A DNA stretch of 64,000 bases from Corallium rubrum (lineage: Eukaryota > Cnidaria > Anthozoa > Scleralcyonacea > Coralliidae). Where the stretch lies: NCBI GenBank assembly GCA_964035015.1, contig OZ035997.1, positions 62,304,285 to 62,368,284 of the forward strand, written 5' to 3'. The notes under the pieces were generated by a model. It worked only from the letters and a program-made list of their open reading frames with translations. It did not search any database and was not told the origin of the DNA. Of the stretch, positions 50,392-61,997 are shown in pieces. Each line of letters begins with the position of its first letter. The stretch's first letter is position 1. The translations under genes and the position numbers were made by a program.

Positions 50392-51902
50392 TTAGGCGAA
50401 ACACGACTGAGCAGAATCTAAAATTTTAAAGCAAGATGGAGAGTATTGATTTTCACAAGTCGGGGATTTTTGAAAATGTTTAAAGATATGCGAATTTTTG
50501 TCCTTTAAGACGTGTTCCTTAATCCAAGTGGTGAGATGACGAGTAGTTTCGCCAATATAACGAGAATTACATCCCGCACATGTAAATTGATAAACCACAA
50601 AAGACTTAAGTTCACGAGGAATAGGATCTTTGAAACTAAGACGTTTTTTGATTTTGTACGAAGTGAAAATCAGTTTAAATTCTAGGTCAGTGCAAAAACG
50701 TTTAATGAGATGTTTTAATCTGTGTTGCGTAAGTATCGAATTGAATCCAATATATGGCAGTTTAAAGTAACGAATATTTTGTTTGGAGGAATTTTGTTTA
50801 GGCGAGTTTTGTTTGGCAGAAATGGTGTCATCGTTATACTTTTTGACAGCGTTATTAATAATATGAGAAGGAAACGAATTGCGTTTAAGTGTAAAGATGA
50901 GCTTTTTAAGATCATTTTGGAAACTAGCTTCGGTGTTGCTTATTTTGCGGGTCCTATCAATCAAAGTTCTGATTAGTCCGGTTTTATAATTGAGAGATGT
51001 GAAACTGAAAAAATTCATAAGAAGCCCGGAATATGTTTTCTTGTGAAATATGGAAGTAGTGCATGTGTTTGATGATTTGGTGAGCAATATATCAAGAAAA
51101 GGTAGTTTCCCATTTTTTTCTTTTTCAAAAGTGAATTTGATATTAGGATGTTGTGAGTTTAGGTTGGTGAAAAATAACATAGCATCATTTTCTTTATGAA
51201 ATACACAAAAAGTGTCATCTACATATCTGCGATAAAATAAAACATTCGGGCCGTCATAATTGTTGAGCCATAGACGTTCATGAAAACCCATAAAAATATT
51301 AGCAAGTACCGGCGCTAATGGGGAGCCCATAGCCACTCCATCAATTTGATCGTAACAGGCACCATCAAATAAAAAATGTGTTTGTGCTGTGGCAATCAAA
51401 AATAATTCTTTGAGATCTTTTTTGTTAATCGGAAATTTAGGATTGTTATCGAAAACGAGATTTACCGTGATATCTATGGTTTCGCTTAAAGGAATGTTAG
51501 TGAAAAGACTTTCTACGTCAAATGAAATAAAAAACTTATTACTAAAGTCAAACGTTAAAAATTCTTCAACAAAAGAAAACGAATCCTTGGTAGTATAATC
51601 ATTAGGTAGGAGGGGAGTTAAGACAGAGCATAAGTACTTAGCTAGTTTATAATTATAAGCATTAATTGAGGAGACAATTGGCCTAAGTGGAGGAGCTTGA
51701 TTAGGTTCACGATGTTTGTGCAATTTCGGTAGACCATAAAATCTGGCCGGTTGTGAACCTTTAGGGAAAATATTACTATAAGTAGAATCATCTAAAGAAC
51801 CTTTGTTTTTAAGTTTTCTAAGAAATCGTTGAAGTTTACCTTCTCTAAATATCGTAGGGTCCTTGGTTAAAAGTTTGAACTTAGCCTGATTGTCAACAAT
51901 TT
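50392..51902 (-). pseudogene. Penelope-like element 2: RT and GIY-YIG in one open frame
   Basis: The frame is open from the TGA at 51903-51905 down to 50392 (about 503 codons), beginning inside the protein; the TTG at 51723 is not a real start. It holds KLLTKDPTIF and ARFYGLPKLHK upstream, motif A SFDVESLFTNIPL, motif B GVAMGSPLAPVLANIFM, catalytic FYRRYVDDTF and LPFLDILLTKS; then a Lys/Gln-rich linker (KQNSPKQNSSKQN) and a C-terminal GIY-YIG (VVYQFTCAGCNSRYIGETTR). The catalytic Asp pair is intact. The C-terminus ends early (SAQSCFA) compared with the plus-strand copy because of a 1-bp difference. The 5' end is truncated at the head-to-head junction. Confidence 0.9.
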
Positions 51903-51904
51903 TT

Positions 51905-52840
51905 CAGTTTATCGCAGATATGTAGATGACACTTTTTGTGTATTTCATAATGAAAATGATGCTATGTTATTTTTCACCTACCTAAACTCACAACATCCTA
52001 ATATCAAATTCACTTTTGAAAAAGAAAAAAATGGGAAACTACCTTTTCTTGATATATTGCTCACCAAATCATCAAACACATGCACTACTTCCATATTTCA
52101 CAAGAAAACATATACCGGGATTCTTATGAATTTTTTCAGTTTCACATCTCTCAATTATAAAACCGGACTAATCAGAACTTTGATTGATAGGACCCGCAAA
52201 ATAAACAACACCGAAGCTAGTTTCCAAAATGATCTTAAAAAGCTCATCTTTACACTTAAACGCAATTCGTTTCCTTCTCATATCATTAATAACGCTGTCA
52301 AAAAGTATAACGATGACACCATTTCTGCCAAACAAAACTCGCCTAAACAAAATTCCTCCAAACAAAATATTCGTTACTTTAAACTGCCATATATTGGATT
52401 CAATTCGATACTTACGCAACACAGATTAAAACATCTCATTAAACGTTTTTGCACTGACCTAGAATTTAAACTGATTTTTACTTCGTACAAAAATCAAAAA
52501 ACTTTTTAGTTTCAAAGATCCTATTCCTCGTGAACTTAAGTCTTTTGTGGTTTATCAATTTACATGTGCGGGATGTAATTATCGTTATATTGACGAAACT
52601 ACTCGTCATCTCACCACTAGGATTAAGGAACACGTCTTAACGGACAAAAATTCGCATATCTTTAAACATTTTCAAAAATCCCCGACTTGTGAAAATCAAT
52701 ACTCTCCATCTTGCTTTAAAATTTTAGATTCTGCTCAGTCGGTTTTTCGCCTAAAACTTAAAGAAGCTTTACACATTAAAAAAATCAAACCTGAACTCAA
52801 TATTCACGTCCACCATTTCAACACTATATTCAGCAAACGA
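51905..52840 (+). pseudogene. Inverted second copy of Penelope-like element 2 (3' part)
   Basis: Mirrors 51230-50340 on the other strand, starting abruptly within the YRRYVDDT box at the junction. A 1-bp gain in an A run (about 52488-52503) shifts the frame; GIY-YIG continues at 52547 (VVYQFTCAGC, with Y-I-D in place of Y-I-G). After ELNIHVHHFN the frame runs into the tetranucleotide array at 52834. Confidence 0.88.
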
Positions 52841-53786
52841 ACAAACGAACAAACGAACGAACGAACGAACGAACGAACGAACAAACGAACAAACGAACAA
52901 ACGAACAAACGAACAAACGAACAAACGAACAAACGAACAAACGAACAAACGAACAAACGAACAAACGAACAAACGAACAAACGAACAAACGAAAAAACGA
53001 ACAAACGAACAAACGAACAAACGAACAAACGAACAAACGAACAAACGAACAAACGAACAAACAAACAAACAAACAAACAAACAAACAAACAAACAAACAA
53101 ACAAACAAACAAACAAACAAACAAACAAACAAACAAACAAACAAACAAACAAACGAACAAACAAACAAACAAACAAACAAACAAACAAACAAACAAACAA
53201 ACAAACAAACAAACAAACAAACAAACAAACGAACAAACAAACAAACAAACAAACAAACAAACAAACAAACAAACAAACAAACAAACAAACGAACAAACGA
53301 ACAACAAACAACACAAACAAACAAACGAACACAAACAAACAAACAAACAAACAAACAAACAAACAAACAAACAAACAAACAAACAAACAAACAAACAAAC
53401 AAACAAACAAACAAACAAACAAACAAACAAACGAAACAAACAAACAACACGAAACGAAAACAAACAAACGAAACGAACGAACGAAACAAACAACAAACAA
53501 ACGAAACGAACAAACAACGAACGAACGACAAACAAACAAACAAACAAACAAACAAACAAACAAACAAACAAACAAACAAACAAACAAACAAACAAACAAA
53601 CAAACAAACAAATAACAAACAAACAAACGAACAACGAACGAACGAACAGAACGAACGAACGAACGAACGAACGAACGAACGAACGAACGAACAAACAAAC
53701 AAACAAACAAACAAACAAACAAACAAACAAACAAACAAATAAGCAAATAAACAAATAAACAAATAAACAAATAAACAAATAAACAA
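52834..53786. repeat. (AAAC)/(GAAC) tetranucleotide array
   Basis: About 950 bp of AAAC, AACG and AATA tetramers in blocks. As 4 and 3 share no factor, every frame encodes a 4-residue repeat (Asn-Lys-Gln-Thr on the plus strand; Leu-Phe-Val-Cys on the minus strand), creating four long false ORFs. Confidence 0.97.
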
Positions 53787-53979
53787 TTTCACAGATATCG
53801 TCTCCCTCGCTTTTTCTACTCACGCGTAAAATGAACTACACGTTGACTAAATCAAAATATTCAAACATTTAAATATATGTAAATTTTTATTGAAAATTCG
53901 GATGAACGCTGTAAGGGTTGTATAAGAGGCCTTATTAAAAGTAAAGCAATTCGATTATTGACATTAGTACATTTTACAG

Positions 53980-54093
53980 GTATGGATTTAAACCATTTTT
54001 ATCGTTTGCAAGTTTCATTGTACTGGCTAGTATGATAACGACAGCAAGCATATTTGCAGCTAAGAATTGCAGCCCTGTTTTTGGAGAAACGAG
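53980..54093 (+). CDS. NRF-6-like exon 3
   Basis: Acceptor TTTTACAG, donor GAG|GTAAAA. Reads R-YGFKPFLSFASFIVLASMI... through a hydrophobic TM segment to KNCSPVFGETR; intact; phase 2 at both ends. Confidence 0.8.
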
Positions 54094-54094
54094 G

Positions 54095-54755
54095 TAAAAT
54101 AATGTTTAGTTCAAGCTTAGCTCGGATTTTTGTATAATATTCGAAGAATTACTGTTCATTTACATATATGTATTATTTTAATGTATTATTTTAAAACGCT
54201 ACACCTGTTAACTTGTTGAAAATTTTCAGATACATGCATGCTTTAACGAGTTACATTACACGGGTATAGAATTGATCAATAAAACTAAAAAAACTATATT
54301 TGCTTTCGACAAAAAGGTGGAATAGGGGGAGGGAAAAGATGCGGACATGGTGAGCGTGGGGGAGCGTGTGGATGTGTGGGGGTACCATGGGATTTCGTGG
54401 ATTGCAAGGAGGCGCATGCATGGGGCCATAGACGACCTACGGAAAATGTAACTGTAGGGGTCCTGAGAGGCAGGAGAGAGATTGAGAAGAGCAATGATAA
54501 TTTATCGTGACAACGTTGAAATCGAAAGCTTGGGGGAACGTAATATTTGGCGTTATTGAAATTGAATAACACTTTTTATATTAGCTGAAAAACGATTTAT
54601 GTCAGGACACGGAGCTTGTCCAATTCCACAAAGTACATGTAAATAATGTTTAGTAAAACTATAGTATATTATTGAAACGTTCTCTGGTATAACATATACT
54701 GTGCAAACGTCTGCTGGTCAATCATATCGTTGACTTTACATTTTTCTGCTTTTAG
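54095..54755. other. Intron 3, no other feature
   Basis: Non-coding sequence between exons 3 and 4; a G-rich stretch at about 54315-54400. Confidence 0.6.
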
Positions 54756-54894
54756 AGGAGATTATGAAAGTCTTTTACAGTATATAAATTCCATCTACAC
54801 CAAACCATATTGCAGAATACCATCTTATATTATTGGTATGGTACTGGGGTACGTTGTGTATAAGCACATGGGAAGAAAAATTCGTATAAATTGG
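54756..54894 (+). CDS. NRF-6-like exon 4
   Basis: Acceptor CTTTTAG, donor TGG|GTAAGC. Contains the family hallmark IYTKPYCRIPSYIIGMVLGY and a basic KHMGRKIRINW end; intact, ending in phase 0. Confidence 0.88.
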
Positions 54895-55534
54895 GTAAGC
54901 CTATTTATTTTTTTATTTTTCGTAGTCATTTAGATAGAGTTTCTTAAAAAGCACTCTTGTCTAGAACTGGCATGAATTAATGCACATGATGCGCTTTATT
55001 ATACAGAAATAAAGACGACTGATTTCAAGGGAGTTAGGGGGCGAAAAAACCTGGGGGGAAATTATTTATCTGTTTTCGAAACGGAAATACGTGAAATTGT
55101 TGTAGAATGGGCAAGAATTCGTTTTAAAGAAAAAATAAGAGGACCAAAATCGCCATTTAGATGGCCAGGCCCCACCAGGGCATCTCAGCTCAGGGATCCC
55201 CCCCCCCCCCTGAGCGAGTGTGCCTCCGACTCTTGGATTTTTACAAGGCGACAAATGTTGGTAAAATGTAGCAGGCGAGAACATAAATTTAGTTTTACCG
55301 GTCGTATGCACTGATCTCTATACTAACAGAATATGCGGGAACAATCTTTCGGTTGACCCAACCGGCGGCCAAGTTTGTTCACCCGAAAAAACCCGAAAAC
55401 AACATGAAATACAGTAAATAAAAGTTTGCTTCGATCGAAGACTGCAATATTCCACCAAGTTTGTCCATATAGCTTGCTCGAGTTTCAAAGTTTGTTTTGC
55501 AATGATTATGCACTTTCTGGTGCTTAAAATCCTG
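54895..55534. other. Intron 4, left part
   Basis: No gene seen; a C run at 55199-55210. Confidence 0.55.
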
Positions 55535-55785
55535 GCTGACTTCGAGAATTGGGGTATTTCACTCCCCCAACTCCTGACCCTGGCGTCCATCCTGTATTAA
55601 GACAAAAATTATATTGATAATATGCATGACAAAATTACTGTATGACTGCCGGTGGGGTCAAATCTCGCAAGGCGATTTGTTCTAGACCGCCCATTCAGTT
55701 AGTATACTAACTGAATGGGCGGTCTATGCATATTATCAATATAATTTTTGTCTTAATACAGGATGGACGCCAGGGTCAGGAGTTG
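55535..55785. mobile_element. Foldback element with 44-bp perfect palindrome in the loop
   Basis: Outer arms 55558-55620 and 55727-55787 (CAACTCCTGACCCTGGCGTC / GACGCCAGGGTCAGGAGTTG; ATATTGATAATATGCAT) enclose a perfect 44-bp palindrome at 55683-55726 centred on TAGTATACTA. Confidence 0.85.
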
Positions 55786-56965
55786 GATAGAGATCCGTGG
55801 CCGTATGCAAATGCGCGAATGTTTTATGTAATATTTCAAATGCCGGTGCTTATAGTGAAATAAAAGTTGCGTGCTGCTTAGGCAGTGTCGAAACAACAAT
55901 CGAAATATAGTAAGGTTAGATATAATACAGAAACAGAAACGTAGGAGTTTAACGTTTAACAAACAACGAGCTTATAAAAGAAGGATAATCATGTGACCAA
56001 AAATAAGCCAATCAGATAAAAATAACAATAACAAAATATTAATAATGAGATGCGAAAAAAAAAGCCAATCAAAGCAAAATGACAATAACAAATCAATAAT
56101 GAGATGCGAAAGACATTTGCTATTCCTACCGCCGATGAGCAAAAAAGGAGGGGGTGTAAAAAGGATAAGCGAGAGTAAATATAGATAAACTAAACCATCA
56201 TGAATATATTTATTTTTACGCCTTTAATTATTTATCCTTTCTGTAATCAGGCCCAAATGCTGCAATTTCTGCTAGCTGAAATCGCACACCTGCTTCAGCC
56301 AATGGAAATCAAGCTAGCTATCAAAATTGTCCAATCACAGTTCGGCACCTAAGCTGTAGGATTTTCCGGGATTTTTCAAAAAATAAAAAAATGGAGGATT
56401 ATAAATATTAAAATATAAAATTTAAATTTTTATTTTTTTGTATAAAGTTTTGAAAAGAGTGTCGTGTCCCCAACAAATAAAAAACAAATTATTACCCAGA
56501 TTGGCACTCGGATATTTATTAAATATTTTAGTCAGTAAAATAGCAATACTTGGTGAAATACCCTAAGCTTAATTAAACGGCATGAGTGTGTTTAGAAATA
56601 CATGGGTATAAACACACTATAAAGTAAAGACCAACAGCACTAAATTACTCACATTTTTTGTTCTTGTCATTCTTTATCAATAACCCCCGGTTTTACCTCA
56701 CATATAAGTGTATGAACCCCTCATAAATTCAATTTATTTAAAAAAAACTCCTCGTCGAATCTCCATACATTAAAAGAAATGGCCGCCTGAAATTTTCATT
56801 TTTTGCGTGCCATGTTGACAAGCCTAGGTCTAGAACCCACACGTTGGGCTACTATGAAGTATTTGCTGTCGAAAGCGAAGAAGACGAGGACATGACCTGA
56901 TTACAGATATATAATTAATGGGTAATAGAACGCATTGAATCGTGCTATTAATGCCAAATCATATT
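55786..56965. repeat. Penelope-like tail copies and non-coding sequence
   Basis: GTGCTGCTTAGGCAGTGTCG...ATATAGTAAGGTTAGATAT (about 55870-55925) is related to 61998-62052; AATAATGAGATGCGAAAGAC (56094) matches 39269 and, inverted, the 57.7-kb flank. No gene. Confidence 0.55.
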
Positions 56966-56966
56966 C

Positions 56967-57662
56967 GTGATTAACAAATCAACCTCCCGCTTCGCGGTCT
57001 GTCGATTTTGTTATCACTCATACGATTTTGGCATTAATAGCACTCCTCGTCGTTCTACTGTATTACCCCCGTTGATCCCTTTAAACCGTTTAATCTCTTT
57101 TCGGCGTAATAACAATATTCGTGATGGTTTAGTGCGTAGTACCCTTATAAAAAACCTACTGGCACCAGCGGGTACCTTTTCTTACTCTCGTATCCGTTGT
57201 TACACGTGTTCTTTTCTGAACTCCGCTACATGTATTTTGGGACCTAAATCTAATTTTGTCATTCTGTATAATTTTACTTGCACCTCTTCCAACATCATTT
57301 ACTGTATTTCTTGTAATAAGTATTGCATGTTTTACATCGGTGATACTGGCAGACGTTTATCTGACAGGTTTGCTGAACATCTTCGTTCCGTGAGGAACAA
57401 TGATGTTGACAAGCCTGTCGCCCGAGATTTTAATAGTGCCAATCATTGTATTTCGCACATGAAAGTTTGTGCCATCGTTTGGAACCATTCACCCTCACGG
57501 ACTCAACGGACGTATTTCTTTTATTTTATACTTCTGAAGATGCTGTTTCTGTTTGGCAAGGGCGGACATAAATGGTGTTTTCACTTAATTAATTTATCTA
57601 TTTTTACTGTCGCTGTCCTTTTTACACCCACCCACTATTTTGCTCATCGATGGTGGGGATAG
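56967..57662 (+). pseudogene. Penelope-like element 3: GIY-YIG C-terminal fragment
   Basis: The frame encodes a linker (RRNNNIRDGLVRSTLIKNLL), a Cys pair region (RIRCYTCSF), and a GIY-YIG start NIIYCISCNKYCMFYIGDTG with RLSDRFAEHLRSV after it; then FNSANHCISHMKV. From about 57480 it drifts. The RT is missing. Inverted tail sequences lie on both sides (about 56060-56200 and 57560-57715). Confidence 0.75.
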
Positions 57663-57920
57663 AAAATGCCTTTCGCATCTAATTATTGATTTGTTATTGT
57701 CATTGATTGGCTAATTTTGTCGGGAGGGAGATAGGAAAGCTGTGAGAAAGCAAAATTTATACGAGCGACATTTATAATTTAAAGTTTTAAAGTATTATTT
57801 CTCATCAACGTATAAAAACTGTTTAAAATGGTAGGCAAAATTAAAACATATATAAACTTGTGAACACATGTTCAGTATTTTGAATCACGAAATGAAACTA
57901 TATATATATATATATATATA

Positions 57921-58258
57921 GTGAGAATAAAAAAGACGACAGAGACAGGCAACTTCGAACTGTTCCAGTAGTTTATTAAAACGTTTCTCGACTTGCTCGA
58001 CGTACAAGTTATCCTCTGCTTAATCCTATATCTTTGCCCCGTGGCATAGCTTTTAAAACAATCAGATTGTACGAGGAAATTTTTGCATAAATCACATCTC
58101 CCTTTACATTTAAAGCAACCAAGCCCCTGCTCGTTACTTTGGGAAATATTGGGAGGAAGATCGGATTTAAATCTAGATGGTGCTAAAATTTCTTTCAAGT
58201 TTTTTGTTTTCCTATAGGTCGGAATAATAGATTTCGGAGTGAAAATATTCCTAACTTC
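57921..58258 (-). pseudogene. Penelope-like element 4, inverted partial copy
   Basis: On the minus strand: KEILAPSRFKSDLPPNISQS through GRCDLCKNFL to RIKQRITCTSS, then an internal deletion joins to the tail (TCGAGAAACGTTTTAATAAA). Reverse complement of the plus-strand copy that follows. Confidence 0.85.
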
Positions 58259-58266
58259 ATTGGATT

Positions 58267-58908
58267 GTGAAAGTAGGTAGGAATACCGAAGGTAGGAATA
58301 TTTTCACTCCGAAATCTATTATTCCGGCCTATAGGAGAACAAAAAACTTGAAAGAAATTCTAGCACCATCTAGATTTAAATCCGATCTGCCTCCCAATAT
58401 TTCCCAAAGTAACGAGCAGGGGCTTGGTTGCTTTAAATATAAAGGGAGATGTGATTTATGCAAAAATTTCCTCATACAATCTGATTGTTTTAAAAGCTAT
58501 GCCACGGGGCAAAGATATAGGATTAAGCAGAGGATAACTTGTACGTCGAGCAATGTGATTTACTTGTTTTCGTGCACCAAATGTCATGTGCAGTATATAG
58601 GTTCCACATCCACACAATTTAAGGTTAGGTTTCGAAATCACAAGTCTGCCATGACCACACAAAAGCAAACATGTGAAACAGCCATTCATTTTAACCACAC
58701 GCCACATGAACTTAGGGATTTTAATGTTATTTGTATTGAAATGATTGAAGATAGTAATCACGTTGACAACAAACTCTTGACAAGAGAGGCATATTGGGCA
58801 GCTCAATTAAGAACACTTAACCCTGATGGCCTAAACAAAAGGCAGGAGTTTAGGTCAAAAAAACGATTAACTATACCTCTTAGGACTTTATTTGATTACC
58901 ATTTCTAA
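58267..58908 (+). pseudogene. Penelope-like element 4: GIY-YIG domain, open
   Basis: An uninterrupted 213-codon frame (5' truncated, no RT): Cys-rich linker (C55, C62, C65), then the GIY-YIG nuclease with V97-I-Y99 and Y110-I-G112, a basic KVRFRNHKS helix, and ELRDFNVICIEMIED; the likely catalytic Glu is E174 in TREAYWAAQLRTLNP. The nuclease would cut target DNA for reverse transcription. It starts at a head-to-head junction with the inverted copy. Confidence 0.85.
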
Positions 58909-59094
58909 TTTTTATTTTTTATTATATTAATTTATTCAGGGTATATGTATAAAACACCCGTGATTTGGTTCATTCTACAATTTATTTTTTCTGATTCTGT
59001 TAAACTGATGAAGACCGAAGGTCGAAACGTTTTAATAAACTACTGGAACAGTTCGAAGTTGCCTGACTCTGTCGTCTTTTTTATTCTCACTATA
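58909..59094 (+). repeat. Penelope-like element 4 tail with hammerhead-like core
   Basis: CTGATGA (59007-59013), stem GACC-GAA-GGTC, then GAAACG (59026-59031). The final 67 bp (GTTTTAATAAACTACTGGAA to TTATTCTCACTATA) is the inverted repeat of the element's left end (57921-57983). Confidence 0.6.
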
Positions 59095-59181
59095 CGTAAA
59101 TGTTGAGCAGACTGTTGAATCCTCTCTGGATCCTTCGACTGGGAGCCTTCGTTTGGTGTGCCACCATTTATTCATGCCTAC

Positions 59182-59241
<60 letters not shown>

Positions 59242-60182
59242 AAAGCTAGATTTTGTTTACACTGTGTTTCTTCTGTTTTCCAATGTTTTCGAACTATACT
59301 CAACAAGACCTTTACAAGTCTTTACCCTTCAGTCAAATACTGAATTTCCAACTTGATTTATGCTAACCTCATCGTGTCATGTTTTGAAAAGAGTTACAAT
59401 TAGCTTACTATAAGCATTTTCGTCTTCAAACTCGAACAACACACTCTCAATTTCCATTCAGTCAGCCGAGTAAGCAAACAGCCAAAAATGAGTAAGCGAC
59501 GAAGAGCAACGAAGAATCTTTATCAACTAAACTTCAAAAACACTCGAATTGCATTCTGGCTTCCCTTCGTAATTTGATCTTCAAGTTTTGACTGTGTTTT
59601 ATTTTTATCACAAAATTCAAGAGGTCCCAAGCTTCCTGTCACCGGCTGTCCGACTGCCTGTCGGTAGTTGTTTACTGTTCAACCATAAACTTCGACTTTT
59701 GAATATCATGTGAACGTCAGTTACGCAACTAAATGTTAATTTACTGTAGATTAAAAATTGTACGATAAACGATTAAAGTAAATACGTTATTTACCGTTTT
59801 GGTCGGTCGGTGCAGAAAAAAAAAAAAAAATTGTCAAAAATGTCCCATGGCCTGTGCCTCGGGACATCTCAAAAATGTCCCTTGGCATGCGGCATCGGGC
59901 AATTTTTAAGATATAGGGCCAAAGTGATTCTAGTACGGACCTCCAAGCCGGTAAATAACATATATATCATTTGGCGTTGATTTCTCCTTTAATGTTAAAT
60001 TAACTTGTCTTCGGGTCTGCAGATCTTTTCGATTATCTTTGAGTCAATTTCAATATTTCGATTTATTACTGCAGCTTATTCAGTTACATTCTATTGCAAA
60101 CGATAAAATTATACAGAAAAAAATGGAATTCAAATTAGAATTTTGAAAAAATTCAGTAATTCACTGTATCTGTTTTTTGTAG

Positions 60183-60375
60183 TTTTGGGCTGTATTCATT
60201 TGGTGTGTTGCAATTGGAACAGCGCTATCTATCGTGTACGCTCCTCACAATGCATTGAAGCCTGATCCACATGTTTGGTCGAAAGGAGAAAAAGTAATTT
60301 ATGGAAGTCTGAGATGGGTCTTGTGGAGCATGTGTGTTTCCTGGGTAATATTCGCGTGTCAATATGGTTATGCAG
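60183..60375 (+). CDS. NRF-6-like exon 5
   Basis: Acceptor TTTTTTGTAG, donor CAG|GTGCGT. Reads FWAVFIWCVAIGTALS, then the YAPHNAL motif and a Trp-rich TM segment ending IFACQYGYAG. Intact, phase 0 to phase 1. Confidence 0.88.
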
Positions 60376-61533
60376 GTGCGTTTACACGGGATATTTATTT
60401 TATAGTTAACAATTAGACAACGAGCCCGGGTTTTCTGGCTATGAGCAAATAGTCAACTGCATGGGCGAAGCGGAGTTGGCTTTCGCTCATAGAAAACTAG
60501 GGCCAGCTGTCTAGTTAGACCTCGTTTACATGGTACCGGACGAATTTTTGACCGGTCAAAACTTTGTACGGTTCCGCCTGTTTACAAGGGAGAAAACGTC
60601 ATAACCGGTCTCGAATTCGTCCAGTTCCGCCTGCTTCCACGGCGAAATAGGACGAATTCAACACCGGCTGTTTGTCTTCTTCTTTTCTTCGTTGTTCCCT
60701 TTTAAGCTAAGTAGCTCCAGCTTCATTTCGTTTCGTTAAACGAAACCATTTTGTTTCGCAAAATATGGAGATTTAGTTTCCTTCATAGTTTTTCACCAGT
60801 GTCCAACTATTCTTACCGCGTGACACCGTACCAAACATATATATAAATATATAAACTATTTGCGAGATTACGTCTCCCTCGCTTTTTCTACACGCGTGTA
60901 AAGTGGACTCCACGCATGTCGAGATTAGCACCCTCACCGGGCTCCGGGCCTTTGGCCCTACGCCCGCCTCGGGGATAAATATTCAGATCACAGAAATCCG
61001 TTCAGATATCACGCTTGTCCACGCGTGTAAAGTGACTCCACCCGTGTCGAGATTAGCACCCTGCCCGTGCTCGAGGATTGAACGCTTAGCTTCAGCTTGA
61101 AATCAGGAACTTTAGGGCCTGTTCACATGAGATCGGGTTTTCTCGGGGTGGGTGGGTGGGTGGGGGGGGGTTAGTTTTAGCCTAGAGGCTCTTTTGTTAA
61201 ACTGTAGATCCTTTGTAATGTTAAAAAGATAAAAAAAAAGATGTTTTTATATTAAACTTTTAAGAATTCCTCATTTTCAGGCAATCCTAAACAAAATTGT
61301 TGGGACAGTTTGCCCTTTTTGACAATTTTCGCATACTGTCCTTTTTTAAGGACTTTTTCACAGGATTGTATATGGTGTAATACATTCCCCAAAATAGCTG
61401 TTTTGCGTGGAGGGAAAGAGGGAGGGAGGCGGGGATAGGTGAGAACCGTACTTGCCGCATTATGAACTTGAAATGATCTCGAATTCAGGTTCAAATAAAA
61501 CAAGCATTCTATTTACATGTTTTTGCAATATAG
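60376..61533. other. Intron 5, no other gene
   Basis: GC-richer block at 60900-61080 with a diverged tandem duplication (ACGCGTGTAAAGTG...GTCGAGATTAGCACCCT at 60892 and 61020). G run near 61150-61168. No exon recognised. Confidence 0.6.
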
Positions 61534-61676
61534 GTTTGGCAAAGAATATCCTCGGTGCGAAATTTTGGATTCCTTTAAGTCGTATAAATTACGCGGCATT
61601 TATCCTCCATATGGATGTTAAATTTGTTTTGGAGAGCAACATCGAGGCACCTCTTCACATTACTGTATTTACTATG
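61534..61676 (+). CDS. NRF-6-like exon 6 (last seen)
   Basis: Acceptor AATATAG, donor ATG|GTAAGT. Reads GLAKNILGAKFWIPLSRINY and AAFILHMDVKFVLESNIEAP; intact. At least one further 3' exon with the last TM segment is expected beyond it and was not recognised before the window end. Confidence 0.85.
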
Positions 61677-61997
61677 GTAAGTTACAAGAATTACTTCCCC
61701 GCAGGTTACAAGAATTACTTCCTCGGAGGTAAATAGCTCAATCTCGGGTTTACACTTGCACGTGCAATTGACCTCTTTACCAAACAAAATGGCGGCCAGT
61801 TTTTCTTTGTTTACTAAAGCAGTAGATTTGGTTGAGAAACAAGGCTGATGTTGGTAGAATAGTAAATAGTTAACAAACTTGAGTAAAATATGGGCACATG
61901 CATGCAGTTCAAACCATTAATATATACAAAAGTTATAAAAAGTGTTGTTGTCGACAACTATCGAATACGCCAAGTTTCCAGCTGGTGAAATAAAAGT

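Larger units (their letters stand above)
57735..59965 (+). repeat. Interspersed repeat family S, copy 3, interrupted by Penelope-like element 4
   Basis: Segments about 57735-57920 and 59095-59965 match copies 1 and 2 (AAACTTGTGAACACA, CATTTTCGTCTTCAAACTCGA, end motif CGGACCTCCAAGCCGGTAAATA). Contains a (TA)n run at 59189-59236. Element 4 splits it. Confidence 0.7.
23871..61676 (+). pseudogene. NRF-6-like membrane acyltransferase gene, six exons seen, two lesions
   Basis: Six exons with AG/GT boundaries and mutually compatible phases (2-0-2-2-0-1-0) encode consecutive parts of the acyltransferase-3 domain of nose-resistant-to-fluoxetine (NRF-6)-like proteins, multi-pass membrane proteins of animals. 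Family hallmarks in order: RLTPSYMFAILF, WTNLLYINNF, NDMQFFVISP, YCRIPSYIIGMVLGYVVYK, YAPHNAL...LWSMCVSW, WIPLSRINYAAFILHMDV. The first seen exon has TGA where the family has Trp, and the second lacks one base; later exons are intact. The 5' exons (Cys-rich NRF domain, first TM segments) and the last exon were not found. The 27.2-kb intron holds the LINE and the Penelope-like elements. A pseudogene, a null allele, or two sequence errors are possible. Confidence 0.8.

Noticed and set aside
52769-53823. Three long Leu-Phe-Val-Cys frames on the minus strand
   Set aside because: Produced by the tetranucleotide array in every frame; not a membrane protein.
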